DNA of 64,000 nucleotides from Candidatus Epulonipiscium sp. (GTDB lineage: Bacteria; Bacillota; Clostridia; Lachnospirales; Defluviitaleaceae). Under the pieces are notes generated by a model. The model was not told where the DNA came from. It did no database searches and saw only the letters and a program-made list of their open reading frames with translations. Position 1 is the first letter of the stretch; every line of letters starts with the position of its first letter. The position numbers were made by a program, and so were the translations under genes. Positions 10,273-19,822 of this stretch are shown here, one piece after another. The stretch spans positions 1 through 64,000 of the forward strand of contig JAAYML010000092.1 of the NCBI GenBank assembly GCA_012521395.1, read 5' to 3'.

Positions 10273-10923
10273 CTATCTGAACTTTGCCAGGAAAAATTTA
10301 TTCATTAATGACAAACTGACCATAAAAATTAAGTAAAATAGTGATGCCACAAAATAGACCTGTTTTTTCTTAAGGGAACTAAAAAGATTTTTTAATATTA
10401 TATAAAAAATTTTCACATAAATAAATGGAATAATCAATACAGATACAGACGCAATCAACCACCAAATAATTACATGTTCAAAATGGATAAGAAAAAATGG
10501 AAGGATTATTGTAAGCAGCATTCCTAAAATATCCATATAGTTTTTAATAATTGGAAGGGTATTATGTTTTTGGACATCAAAATTACTTATCAATACAATA
10601 AAAACAGGTATAATAACACCAAACATAAGTCCTGTAATAATACGGATATTATTATTTGTACTCCTGAAACCAAGGTAAGAAGTCAGGCCATCAATTATCA
10701 TAGGCAGTAAAAAAATAATCATAAGAATTACATACTTTATGGAAGGTGGCTTATTTCCCTTATGTCTTTTTCTGATTAAGATATATAAAAAACCCATAAA
10801 CATCCCCGTATAAATTCCTGTACATCTTGCACATAAAGGAAATTGAATATTATGAATAAAAAAAGAACGTTCGGGTATCTGATGACATACCGAACGGCCT
10901 AAAAAATACAAAAAAAATCTCAT
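10273..10923 (-). CDS. DUF2085-type membrane protein
   Basis: CHQIPERSFFIHNIQFPLCARCTGIYTGMFMG motif plus TM helices. Confidence 0.75.
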   Translation of the reverse strand: MRFFLYFLGRSVCHQIPERSFFIHNIQFPLCARCTGIYTGMFMGFLYILIRKRHKGNKPPSIKYVILMIIFLLPMIIDGLTSYLGFRSTNNNIRIITGLMFGVIIPVFIVLISNFDVQKHNTLPIIKNYMDILGMLLTIILPFFLIHFEHVIIWWLIASVSVLIIPFIYVKIFYIILKNLFSSLKKKQVYFVASLFYLIFMVSLSLMNKFFLAKFR

Positions 10924-10941
10924 CTAACTCACCTATTTCAT

Positions 10942-11457
10942 TTAATAATAGGATTCCATTTCTGCTAAGGCGCCAGAAGAAGCTAAAATCACACAACAAA
11001 TGCAACATAATACGAAAACAACAATACTCATGGTAAGAAGTGCTTGACCAAAAGATTTTCTATCCTGATCTTCTTTAACCATAAAAATGATTCCGGCTAT
11101 AATTCCAACCAAGGGAATCCAGGATGAAACAAAGGATAAGATTACTTTTACCCAGTTATTCAAAGGTTCTGTTACCATTGGACTATAAGGATTATTATTC
11201 ATAGAACCTGTTCCCCCCATGGAAGAATAACTGTAATCTGTTGTTGTCTTGTATCCATAATCCTGACTTGATCCTGGACCGGAACTGCTATAGTTAAAAC
11301 TATTATCTGTTGATGGACCTGGATTGGTTTGATTCAAAGGATTACTGCTTAAACCAGTTTCCTCCTTTGCAGTTTGATCTCCCAGATAAGTACCGCAAAA
11401 AGGACATTCTTTTTGGTTCTCATCAAGGATTTTTCCACATTCACGGCAATAATTCAT
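10942..11457 (-). CDS. Zinc-ribbon membrane protein
   Basis: CRECGKILDENQKECPFCG zinc ribbon, low-complexity linker, two TM helices; start MNYCREC (ORF to 11469). Confidence 0.7.
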   Translation of the reverse strand: MNYCRECGKILDENQKECPFCGTYLGDQTAKEETGLSSNPLNQTNPGPSTDNSFNYSSSGPGSSQDYGYKTTTDYSYSSMGGTGSMNNNPYSPMVTEPLNNWVKVILSFVSSWIPLVGIIAGIIFMVKEDQDRKSFGQALLTMSIVVFVLCCICCVILASSGALAEMESYY

Positions 11458-11701
11458 TATACCCCTCACTTTCTAGGTTTGTTATTTTATTATTTAAGGC
11501 TGGTTAATACCATCCTCATCATTAGCCTAAAAAGCTCAATTGATTTATCGTCCATTTTTTATTACATTATATATCATTTTCCATCAAATTTCAAAAACAT
11601 CAGAATTAAAATTGTATTTTACACAGATATATATGTAATAATATATATATAATTCCATGTTCTCTTAAGTATATCTATAAATTCATGGGAAGGAGGTTAT
11701 T

Positions 11702-12601
11702 ATGAAAAAATATTTATTATTCTATATACTGGCATTTATATGTATTATTTTAATGGTTAGCTGTAAAAAAAGTCAAGAAAAAAAAAATAAAGATTCCAGT
11801 AAAGAAAGCAATTCTTACGAAGCTTTTGAAGAAATTGAAAACCTGACAGAAGAACTATTGTTATCCGTAAGCAAAAAAGACTGGAATAGTTCTGCCCAAC
11901 AAGTAAAATCCCTTCATTCAACATGGAACAGTTTTTTTAGCGAAGCCCATAAAAAAGGCATGTCTGCAGAAAAAGCTGAAGCGTTTAATAAAGATTTAAA
12001 CCAATTAACCAGCTTGGTCATCGCACAAGCCATGGAAGAAAGCAGAAAAAAAGCTGAATTAGAATACAAACGAGCCAGTTTGAAATTACAACAGCAACTG
12101 GAAGGAGAAAAGTCTAAAGAAGAAAGTAAAAGTTCCTCTGATGAGAAACCTGGGGAAAAAAATGAAACAAAACAAGAAGAAATAACCCTTCCTGAAGAAG
12201 AATTACCAGAAAATTATCCCCTTTTAACTGCCTCGGATTCTGAATTAAAAATAGCCCAGGCAGCTGTACAAATTACAAAGCACCTGCCTTATATGTCGGA
12301 TTTATTCAAAGTGAAAACACCTTCTGAAATTCTCACACTAAAATATCTTATCAGAGATATAAAAATTGCTTCCAAACTGGGTGAATGGGATCTCGTCCAT
12401 AAAGACTTAAAAGAAATAGAAGAAATTTGGCCAAAACTTCAGGCAGATATCACTGAAAAAAAAGAACCTCTCGCTATTCAGTTTAACCAAATCTTAATTG
12501 AATTAAAAGATGTTATAGAGCAAAAGGATTCAACCTTAACCACCATTAAAGCTGATATTGCTTTAGAAAACATAAAAAGCATGACGGATTTGTTTAAATA
12601 A
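11702..12601 (+). CDS. Putative lipoprotein of unknown function
   Basis: Signal peptide with lipobox-like LMVSC; AGGAGG RBS upstream; lysine/glutamate-rich central linker. Confidence 0.7.
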   Translation: MKKYLLFYILAFICIILMVSCKKSQEKKNKDSSKESNSYEAFEEIENLTEELLLSVSKKDWNSSAQQVKSLHSTWNSFFSEAHKKGMSAEKAEAFNKDLNQLTSLVIAQAMEESRKKAELEYKRASLKLQQQLEGEKSKEESKSSSDEKPGEKNETKQEEITLPEEELPENYPLLTASDSELKIAQAAVQITKHLPYMSDLFKVKTPSEILTLKYLIRDIKIASKLGEWDLVHKDLKEIEEIWPKLQADITEKKEPLAIQFNQILIELKDVIEQKDSTLTTIKADIALENIKSMTDLFK

Positions 12602-13427
12602 CACTGGTATAAGGAATTATATCAGTGTTTTTCTTAAATAAAGTTCCGATTCTTTCGCCATTTAAAATTCTGATAATATTCTTCAAATCATCACCATTGG
12701 CAATAACCATGTCTACACCATTACTGTTGGCAATTTTAGCAGCACAAATTTTCGTAATCATGCCACCAGTTCCAAAACTACTTCCTTTACCACCAGCTAA
12801 CTCTTCAATTTCTTTCGTAATTTCTTCTACAGTATCAATTAATACCCCATCAGCATAATCTTTGGGATTTTTTGTATAAAGTCCATCTATATCCGATAAA
12901 ATAATTAACAAATCGGCATCAATTAAAACAGAAACCATGGCAGATAAGGTATCATTATCACCAAATACACTTTCTTCTATTTCCTCCGTTGCCACAGTAT
13001 CATTTTCATTGACAATAGGAATAACCCCCATTTTTAAAAGCTGCTTAAAAGTATTTTGTGCATTGGTTTTTTTCACTGAATCCTCTAAAACATCCTTCGT
13101 CAATAAAATCTGAGCTACAATTTGATTATATTCATTAAAAAATTTCTCATAGGTCTGCATCAGTATCCCTTGCCCTACTGCTGCTGCAGCCTGTTTCATT
13201 TCTGTTTGTTTTGGTTTTTGAGTCCATCCTAATCTTTCAGAACCAATGCCAATTGCTCCGGAAGAAACCAAAACAATTTCTTTTCCTTCATTTTTTAAAT
13301 CAGAAAGAATTCTGGCTAAACGTTCCATCTTTCCATAATATATTCTCCCATTTTCATGGGTTAAAGATGATGTGCCTATTTTAATAACAATTCTTTTAGC
13401 TTCTCTTAATTTTTTTCTTGCATCCAT
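12594..13427 (-). CDS. proB: Glutamate 5-kinase
   Basis: RIVIKIGTSSLTHENGRI, VSSGAIGIGSERLG, NENDTVAT, FGDNDTLSAMV, GTGGMITKICAAKIA. No PUA domain (short form). Confidence 0.95.
   Translation of the reverse strand: MDARKKLREAKRIVIKIGTSSLTHENGRIYYGKMERLARILSDLKNEGKEIVLVSSGAIGIGSERLGWTQKPKQTEMKQAAAAVGQGILMQTYEKFFNEYNQIVAQILLTKDVLEDSVKKTNAQNTFKQLLKMGVIPIVNENDTVATEEIEESVFGDNDTLSAMVSVLIDADLLIILSDIDGLYTKNPKDYADGVLIDTVEEITKEIEELAGGKGSSFGTGGMITKICAAKIANSNGVDMVIANGDDLKNIIRILNGERIGTLFKKNTDIIPYTSVI
12600..12636 (+). terminator. Intrinsic terminator of the lipoprotein gene, lying inside proB
   Basis: AACACTGGTATA-aggaat-TATATCAGTGTT followed by T-rich tract. Confidence 0.65.
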
Positions 13428-13488
13428 CGATAATCCCCTCATACTCTAATATTTTATCATTTCAAAGAAAAAAACGGTTAAAAACCGT

Positions 13489-14352
13489 TTAAAAAGGCAA
13501 TGCTTCATTAAGAAAGAATAAAGCTAAAGTGCCTGGTCCCACATGGGCGCCAATAACGCATCCTATTGTATTAATAATAACATCTTTACATTTATATTTT
13601 TCCATCAACATTTCTTTAACCTCTTGTGCCTCATCAGGAATATCCCCATGACTAATAGCAAGGATCTGTTTTTCTAAATTTTTACCTCTTTCACCTACAA
13701 GCTCAATAAGACGTCTTATAGCTTTTTTTCTTCCACGAGTCTTTTCAATAGGAACAAGTTTTCCATCTTCTACATTGATAATGGGTTTTATGTGTAAAAT
13801 GCCACCTAAAACCGCTGAGGTTCTGCTGATTCTCCCGCCTCTATATAAATATTCCAAATCATCGACGGTAAAAACATGCTCCATATGCTTTGAATATAAT
13901 CGAACAGCTTCTACAATTTCTTTTTTGGATTTTCCTTGCTTTGCTAATTGAGCAGCTTTATAGACTACTAAACCAAAGCCAAGTGAAGCACATTTCGTAT
14001 CAATGACCTCGATATCAAAATCAGGATATATTTCCAGGACATCTTCTTTTGCAATCATAGAAGCTTGATAAGTGCCAGACAAAGCTGAAGAAAAACCTAC
14101 ATAAATACAAGCCTGATTTTTCTGAGCATATTCAGTAAAGACCTTTTTAAAAGTTTCAGGAGGTACTTGTCCTGTTTTATATATCTTTCCCTCCCTCATT
14201 CCTGAATATAATTCATCAGGATGCAAGGTCTGACCATCCAAAAATTCTTCATCTTCATGATAAACATAAAGCGGAATAACATCTATGTCATATTGTTCAA
14301 TGATTTCTTTTGGTAAATCTGCCGCACTGTCTGTAATAATTTTAATTGGCAT
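13489..14352 (-). CDS. DegV family protein
   Basis: MPIKIITDSAADLPKEIIEQYDIDVIPLYVYHEDEEFLDG; ATG at 14352 preceded by GGAGG. Confidence 0.92.
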   Translation of the reverse strand: MPIKIITDSAADLPKEIIEQYDIDVIPLYVYHEDEEFLDGQTLHPDELYSGMREGKIYKTGQVPPETFKKVFTEYAQKNQACIYVGFSSALSGTYQASMIAKEDVLEIYPDFDIEVIDTKCASLGFGLVVYKAAQLAKQGKSKKEIVEAVRLYSKHMEHVFTVDDLEYLYRGGRISRTSAVLGGILHIKPIINVEDGKLVPIEKTRGRKKAIRRLIELVGERGKNLEKQILAISHGDIPDEAQEVKEMLMEKYKCKDVIINTIGCVIGAHVGPGTLALFFLNEALPF

Positions 14353-14474
14353 CCTATCCTCCATTCTACAAAACAGCATTTTTAACAAAATAAATCAATC
14401 GGTACTTATGGGATATATTACACTGTACTCTATTAAAAATCAATAGTTTTTACAAATAAAAACACTTATTTTTA

Positions 14475-15320
14475 TTATTTCCCTGTCAGAAAAGTTTTAT
14501 TATCTTCCAAAAATCTTTCAGCATTAAATAATAAATCTTCTACTGTATCTCCATCCTGAGGATAGGAAGCAATGCTATAAACCATTTCAAAATTATTTTT
14601 GCTATCTACATTGGCTAAAATCTTTTCGTTGAAAATCTCTAAAATTTTTTCATATACGATTTCTCCATTAAATCTGGAGGTATAAGGAAGAAAAGCAATC
14701 ACGTTACTTCTATTATATCGGACAATGGTATCTGTTGCCCTCAAGTTTTGTCGTACCAAATCCACCAATTGATTAATCATAGTTAAAATCGTTCTTTCCT
14801 GAGTATAAAGGTTATGGTCTTTTGAAACAATGGTGAGTATCAGGATGGCTAATTCATATCCTCCTCTTTCAGCCCTTTTTATTTCACTGTTAAAATACTG
14901 TTCAAAACTCATATCAATAGAGGTCTCAGGGGTATATAAATGCATATTTTCTCGTTTATTTTTAAGGATAATCTGGACAAAAGAACAGAGTTTCTCATAG
15001 TCATAAGGTGGAATAAAATACTCTTTAGCACCCATTGTCAGACCTTTCATAACATCTTTTTTGTTTGCAATAATGACAATGGGAATATATTTGTAATCAT
15101 TTATTTTTTTAATTGTTTTAATGCTTTTTAATCCAAATATAGGGTCTTCTTCCATGTCAATAATTAATAAGTCAATTTTATCAAATTTTTCATCAAGTAT
15201 ATCCAGGGTTTCTTCAGTACTATGAGAAGTAATGAGTTCGATTTTATTCTTACTGAAAACATCAATGAGTTCTTCTTTGTTTTCTATGGTCCTTTTCATG
15301 AATAATACTTGTTCTCTCAT
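14475..15320 (-). CDS. Receiver-like plus degenerate GGDEF domain protein
   Basis: N-terminal receiver-like fold (LLIIDMEEDPIFGLKSI, KEYFIPPYDYEKL) and C-terminal DTIVRYNRSNVIAFLP...SIASYPQDGDTVEDLLFNAERFL where GGDEF is expected. Confidence 0.7.
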   Translation of the reverse strand: MREQVLFMKRTIENKEELIDVFSKNKIELITSHSTEETLDILDEKFDKIDLLIIDMEEDPIFGLKSIKTIKKINDYKYIPIVIIANKKDVMKGLTMGAKEYFIPPYDYEKLCSFVQIILKNKRENMHLYTPETSIDMSFEQYFNSEIKRAERGGYELAILILTIVSKDHNLYTQERTILTMINQLVDLVRQNLRATDTIVRYNRSNVIAFLPYTSRFNGEIVYEKILEIFNEKILANVDSKNNFEMVYSIASYPQDGDTVEDLLFNAERFLEDNKTFLTGK

Positions 15321-15333
15321 AAATAACCCCCTA

Positions 15334-15364
15334 AATAAAATTAATTAACTTAATTAATTTTATT
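15334..15364. repeat. 31-bp AT-only palindrome (15-bp arms, one central base)
   Basis: aataaaattaattaa-c-ttaattaattttatt, just upstream of the RBS of the 14475-15320 gene. Confidence 0.8.
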
Positions 15365-15550
15365 AATAATAATTAGATAATTAAATAATAGCAAATATTT
15401 CCCTGACAGTCAAAGAAATACTTGTCTATTTTTAAATTTATTATTAATCATTTACAAACGCTATCGTTGAGGGTATTTGTTCCAATAATAGTATAAAATA
15501 CAATAGATAATTATTGTAGTTTTTTTCAAACTAATAGAGGAGGTGTTCAT

Positions 15551-16171
15551 ATGAAAAGAAAAATTCTCTTGTCATTATTTGTTTTTATAATTTTTTCAGT
15601 ACCTACTTTTGCTCAGTCACAAACAAAAACATATATTGTCCAGCCTGGCGATAGTATGTGGAAAATTGCTGTAAAACATCAAATAGGTTTATCAGAAATC
15701 ATTGCAGCAAACCCGCAAATAAAAAATCCGGCATTAATCTATCCCAATCAAAAACTCAACATTCCTAATATTGATGATGTAAAATCATTGGAAAATGAAG
15801 TCATAAAATTAGTAAATGCTGAAAGAGCTAAAAATGGTCTTTCGCCTCTTAAAGCAAATTGGGAATTATCTAGAGTTGCAAGAATGAAGTCCCAGGATAT
15901 GATTAATAAAAACTATTTTTCTCATCAGTCCCCGACTTATGGTTCTCCTTTCCAAATGATGGAAAGCTTTGGCATCCGCTATTCTTCAGCTGGTGAAAAT
16001 ATTGCAAAGGGCCAACAAAGTCCTTCAGCAGTTATGAATGCCTGGATGAATTCACCGGGACACAGAAGTAATATTTTAAGTACATCTTATAGTGAGATAG
16101 GTGTTGGCTTAGCTGTTAGTAAAAGCGGAGTTAAATATTGGACTCAGATGTTTATACGTCCTTTAAAATAA
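15551..16171 (+). CDS. LysM + CAP (SCP/PR1, YkwD/SafA-like) secreted protein
   Basis: Signal peptide, LysM TYIVQPGDSMWKIAVKHQIGLSEIIAANPQI, CAP AWMNSPGHRSNIL. Confidence 0.9.
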   Translation: MKRKILLSLFVFIIFSVPTFAQSQTKTYIVQPGDSMWKIAVKHQIGLSEIIAANPQIKNPALIYPNQKLNIPNIDDVKSLENEVIKLVNAERAKNGLSPLKANWELSRVARMKSQDMINKNYFSHQSPTYGSPFQMMESFGIRYSSAGENIAKGQQSPSAVMNAWMNSPGHRSNILSTSYSEIGVGLAVSKSGVKYWTQMFIRPLK

Positions 16172-16203
16172 ATAAAACGCCGGAAACCGGCGTTTTATTT
16201 ATT
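16167..16203. terminator. Bidirectional intrinsic terminator shared by two convergent genes
   Basis: AATAAATAAAACGCCGG-AAA-CCGGCGTTTTATTTATT, perfect 17-bp arms. Confidence 0.9.
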
Positions 16204-16582
16204 GCTCATCTTCTTCATCAAAATCATAGTCTTCATCAAAATCATCATCGAAATCATAGTCATCTGCCATCATTTCGAGTTCATCTTTAAATTCATTCAT
16301 AAAATAATCGGATACTCTTTCAAATTCTTCATCATCATCAATATTGTTGATTTCAATGCCTTCTTCATCTTCAACATAATTAAAAATTAAAACTTCATAT
16401 TCGCCTTCAGGAAGAAGGGCAATGTAATCTTTATTATCTAGTTCAAAGAAGCCTAATACATGGCATTTTAATTCTGTGTCATCCTCTAGTGTTAAATAAA
16501 TTACATCTTCATCATGGTGTTCTTCATGACCACATTCACATTGATCATCATGTTGATGGTTTTTAAAATTTTGTTCTGACAT
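16199..16582 (-). CDS. DUF1292 domain protein with acidic C-terminal tail
   Basis: DVIYLTLEDDTELKCHVLGFFELDNKDYIALLP; C-terminal DDYDFDDDFDEDYDFDEEDEQ. Confidence 0.85.
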   Translation of the reverse strand: MSEQNFKNHQHDDQCECGHEEHHDEDVIYLTLEDDTELKCHVLGFFELDNKDYIALLPEGEYEVLIFNYVEDEEGIEINNIDDDEEFERVSDYFMNEFKDELEMMADDYDFDDDFDEDYDFDEEDEQ

Positions 16583-16755
16583 TATCATTCTCCTTTTTTA
16601 TTTAATAAGAAAAAAAGACACTTATATTATATCATTTTTCTGCAGTTTTCAAACATTTTTATTTATTTTATATAAATTTTTATCTTTTACTTTATAGTAT
16701 AATTAGGATACACTTATCTTATACAATATATTTTTATTAAAAATGGAGGTATAAA

Positions 16756-17559
16756 ATGTTTTTTGCAGACTATCATGTTCATACTTCTTTTTCGAGTGAT
16801 TGCCAGGAAAGTATGGAAAATCAGATTCAAAAAGCAATTGAACTTGGTTTAAAAGAAATTGCCCTGACAGACCATGTAGATTTTGACTATCCTGATCCTC
16901 AGTTTCCTTTTATGATTGATTATGATAAATATATGATTGAATTTGACCGTATAAAGGAAAAATACAAAGATAAAATAAATATCATCTTAGGTGTAGAAAT
17001 TGGTTATCAGCCCCATATTGTTAATGAATTAAATGATTTTTTTAGTAAATACGATTTTCAATTCATCATATGTTCCATGCATGCCTGTGACCGGCTGGAC
17101 TTATACAATGGGGACTTTTTTAAAGGTAAAGAACAAAAAAATGCCTATTTAAGATATTTCGAATGTGTATTAGATAATGTAAAAAAATATAATTATTATG
17201 ATGTATACGGCCATTTAGACTATATTAACCGCTATGGCAATTATGAAAATAAAATACTCTCTTATGAAGATTATTCAGATATCATTGATACCATCTTAAA
17301 AACGATTATTGAAGCTGGAAAAGGAATTGAAATAAACACTTCAGGTTTTAGATACGGCTTAGGACATCCCAGTCCTCAGTTTGCTATAGTAAAAAGGTAT
17401 AAAGAACTTGGCGGTGAAATTATTACCGTAGGTTCTGATGCCCACCGAAAGGAAGATATCTGTTCCCATTTCGATTGTGCTTATGAGATGCTAAAAAAGG
17501 CGGGCTTTTCAAAAATTACAGTATTTAAAAATAGAAAAGCTTCTTTTGTCAATATATAG
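16756..17559 (+). CDS. PHP-domain histidinol-phosphatase
   Basis: DYHVHTSFSSDCQ, ALTDHVDF, SMHACDRLDLY, GHLDYINRYG, GSDAHRKEDI. Confidence 0.88.
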   Translation: MFFADYHVHTSFSSDCQESMENQIQKAIELGLKEIALTDHVDFDYPDPQFPFMIDYDKYMIEFDRIKEKYKDKINIILGVEIGYQPHIVNELNDFFSKYDFQFIICSMHACDRLDLYNGDFFKGKEQKNAYLRYFECVLDNVKKYNYYDVYGHLDYINRYGNYENKILSYEDYSDIIDTILKTIIEAGKGIEINTSGFRYGLGHPSPQFAIVKRYKELGGEIITVGSDAHRKEDICSHFDCAYEMLKKAGFSKITVFKNRKASFVNI

Positions 17560-17688
17560 TTTTTTAACTCATAGTATCCACTGATTTTTATCTTCTTTAA
17601 ATAATATTACTCATTTTAATTACTTATAACTTCAAAAAATAAACTGACTTTCCAGTAAAAGGCATTTTCTTTTTTGTAAAAAAACAAA

Positions 17689-17728
17689 AGGCTGTTGATT
17701 ACGCTTTTAAATGTTAATACAACAGCCC
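17689..17728 (-). terminator. Intrinsic terminator downstream of the DUF2179/DUF5698 gene
   Basis: GGCTGTTG...CAACAGCC inverted repeat, minus-strand U-rich tract. Confidence 0.65.
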
Positions 17729-17745
17729 ATCTTTTATTTTTTATT

Positions 17746-18336
17746 TTATTTTTCTTTTCTTGTTAAGGCTTTAGCCTTCATTAAATCAAAATCTCGTTTA
17801 GGGAAAACACCTTCATTCACTGTTCTCACATCTTCAACGGAATAAAAAGCTTTAGGATTAAAGTTATTAATATTCTCAATAACCGCTTTCAGATCTTTTC
17901 TCTTAATCACCGTAAAAATGATTTTTACTTTTCCTTTAGAACCTGTGGCTTCTAAAACCGTCACACCATAATTTTCATTCCTGAGATATTCAATAAGTTC
18001 ATCTGAATTTTTTTGTGTAATAATCCTAACGACTACAAGACCAATGGATAATTTGTTCTCACATATTATTCCGACATAATTGCCTGTAGCAAAACCTGCT
18101 GCATAAGCTAAATAACAAAAAATACTATTGGCATTTGTCATAATTTCCCCAATGACCGTTATCCAGATAAAAACTTCAAAAAAGCCTAAAAGGGCTGCAC
18201 CAACTCTATATCCCTTAGAAACAAAAATCACACGGATAGTTCCCATCGTTACATCTACAACCCTGCATAAAAAAATAATGACTGGCAGGACAATGTAGCT
18301 ATATTGAAAGGAATTTATTGAGAAAATTGCATCCAT
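17746..18336 (-). CDS. DUF2179/DUF5698 membrane protein (YebE/YpjP-type)
   Basis: VDVTMGTIRVIFVSKGYRVGAALLGFFEVFIWI; C-terminal DUF2179-like region. Confidence 0.8.
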   Translation of the reverse strand: MDAIFSINSFQYSYIVLPVIIFLCRVVDVTMGTIRVIFVSKGYRVGAALLGFFEVFIWITVIGEIMTNANSIFCYLAYAAGFATGNYVGIICENKLSIGLVVVRIITQKNSDELIEYLRNENYGVTVLEATGSKGKVKIIFTVIKRKDLKAVIENINNFNPKAFYSVEDVRTVNEGVFPKRDFDLMKAKALTRKEK

Positions 18337-18420
18337 CTTATGCATCCTTTCGTATTATATTTTTCGTTTCGTTATTCTTGTTCCTAATATTATAAGAATT
18401 TAAAGCAAAATTATGTATGG

Positions 18421-19680
18421 TCAGCCAATAGTCCTTGCCGCACTTTCTCCTGCAATATATCCCGAAGACCAGGCCCATTGAAGATTAAAGCCTCCGCAAT
18501 CCCCGTCCACATCGACGACCTCTCCGGCAAAATAAAGTCCCGGTAATAGTTTTGATTCCATGGTTGCCGGATGAATATCTTCAAGACTTATTCCGCCGGC
18601 AGTCACCTGGGAATGCATCCACGACTGAGTCCCTTTGACTGGAATTCTCCAGTCCTTAAACAGATTAATCAAATTATCTACCTCTTTATCTTTTATATCT
18701 TTACAAATGATATTTAAATCATTTAAACCCGCTTCTTTTAAAACAACAGGTATAAGTCGCTTATTGATCATGCCTACAAAAGCAAATTCGATTGTTTTTT
18801 CAGGATGATAATAAAATCTGCTCAAAATCTTCGTTTTTAATTCTTCTTTAGAAAAATCCGGATACAAATCTAAAGAAATTAAGGGTCTGGTATTCTTTTT
18901 ATGCAACAACTCGCCATACTTTCTGCTTAACTGTAAAATGGGTGGACCTGAAATACCGTAGTCCGTAAAAAGTATTTCCCCTTCTTCTGTCCTCAAAAAC
19001 TTATCCTTATCCAATATAGCAGCTTTCCCGTTAAACTTTACCCCTTTTAATCTTTTTAAAAACCATGCCTCAAGATTCAACTGGACTAAGGCAGGAAATG
19101 GCTCAATCAACTTATGCCCAAAAGGAATAACCAATTGATATCCACTCCCGTTAGAACCAAGATTTGGTGATGACTTGCCTCCTGTCGCCAAAATCACCCT
19201 GTCGCCGGTTATGGTCCGACCATCTTTTAAAAACAAAGTAAAAGCATTATTGTTTTTCTTCCTGTCTTTTTTTATTTTAACCACTTCTGCTTCACAAATT
19301 TCCTGAATACCCAACCTTTGAATTTCATATCTTAACAGGTCTAATACACTGGAAGCCTGTTCACTTAATGGATAGACTTTACCTTTGTCTTCAACTTTGT
19401 ATTCAATACCCATCTGATTAAAAAAATCTAAAGTTTGTTCTACGCTAAAGCGGCTAAGTATCCCATGAACAAATTTTATATTTGACGAATGATAATTTTT
19501 AATATCCAGACACACATTGGTCAAATTACAGCGCCCATTACCTGTTGCTAAAATTTTTTTCCCTACCCGGTTCATCCTTTCTAATATAACGGCCTGAGCT
19601 CCATTTAACTGTGCAGCAATCGAAGCCATTAAGCCAGCAGCGCCACCACCAATAATTAATACCTTAGACTTTTTACTCAT
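18421..19680 (-). CDS. NAD(P)/FAD-dependent oxidoreductase (HI0933-like / aminoacetone oxidase family)
   Basis: KVLIIGGGAAGLMASIAAQ, GKKILATGNGRCNLTN, TAGGISLEDI, GLYFAGEVVDVDGDCGGFNLQWAWSSGYIAG. Confidence 0.92.
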   Translation of the reverse strand: MSKKSKVLIIGGGAAGLMASIAAQLNGAQAVILERMNRVGKKILATGNGRCNLTNVCLDIKNYHSSNIKFVHGILSRFSVEQTLDFFNQMGIEYKVEDKGKVYPLSEQASSVLDLLRYEIQRLGIQEICEAEVVKIKKDRKKNNNAFTLFLKDGRTITGDRVILATGGKSSPNLGSNGSGYQLVIPFGHKLIEPFPALVQLNLEAWFLKRLKGVKFNGKAAILDKDKFLRTEEGEILFTDYGISGPPILQLSRKYGELLHKKNTRPLISLDLYPDFSKEELKTKILSRFYYHPEKTIEFAFVGMINKRLIPVVLKEAGLNDLNIICKDIKDKEVDNLINLFKDWRIPVKGTQSWMHSQVTAGGISLEDIHPATMESKLLPGLYFAGEVVDVDGDCGGFNLQWAWSSGYIAGESAARTIG

Positions 19681-19796
19681 GATCTTCTCCTTATTTTTTA
19701 TAACTTGATTTGGCTGTTTATTAATATTTTAAGATATAAGAATCGTTCCATCAAGCTAAATTGCTTTTGTTAACTTAACTCCATTTCTCATAAAAA

Positions 19797-19822
19797 TAGC
19801 ATGAGAAAAATTTTCTCATGCT
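19797..19822 (-). terminator. Intrinsic terminator near the end of bofC
   Basis: AGCATGAGAAAA...TTTTCTCATGCT inverted repeat. Confidence 0.6.

Noticed and set aside
11310-11652. Plus-strand ORFs of 65 and 92 aa overlapping the zinc-ribbon gene and its upstream region
   Set aside because: Overlap the start of the well-supported minus-strand gene, hydrophobic translations from AT-rich DNA, no good RBS.
16207-16262. Short tandem-like tcatc repeats
   Set aside because: Explained by the Asp/Glu/Phe-rich acidic tail codons of the DUF1292 protein; not a CRISPR or independent repeat.
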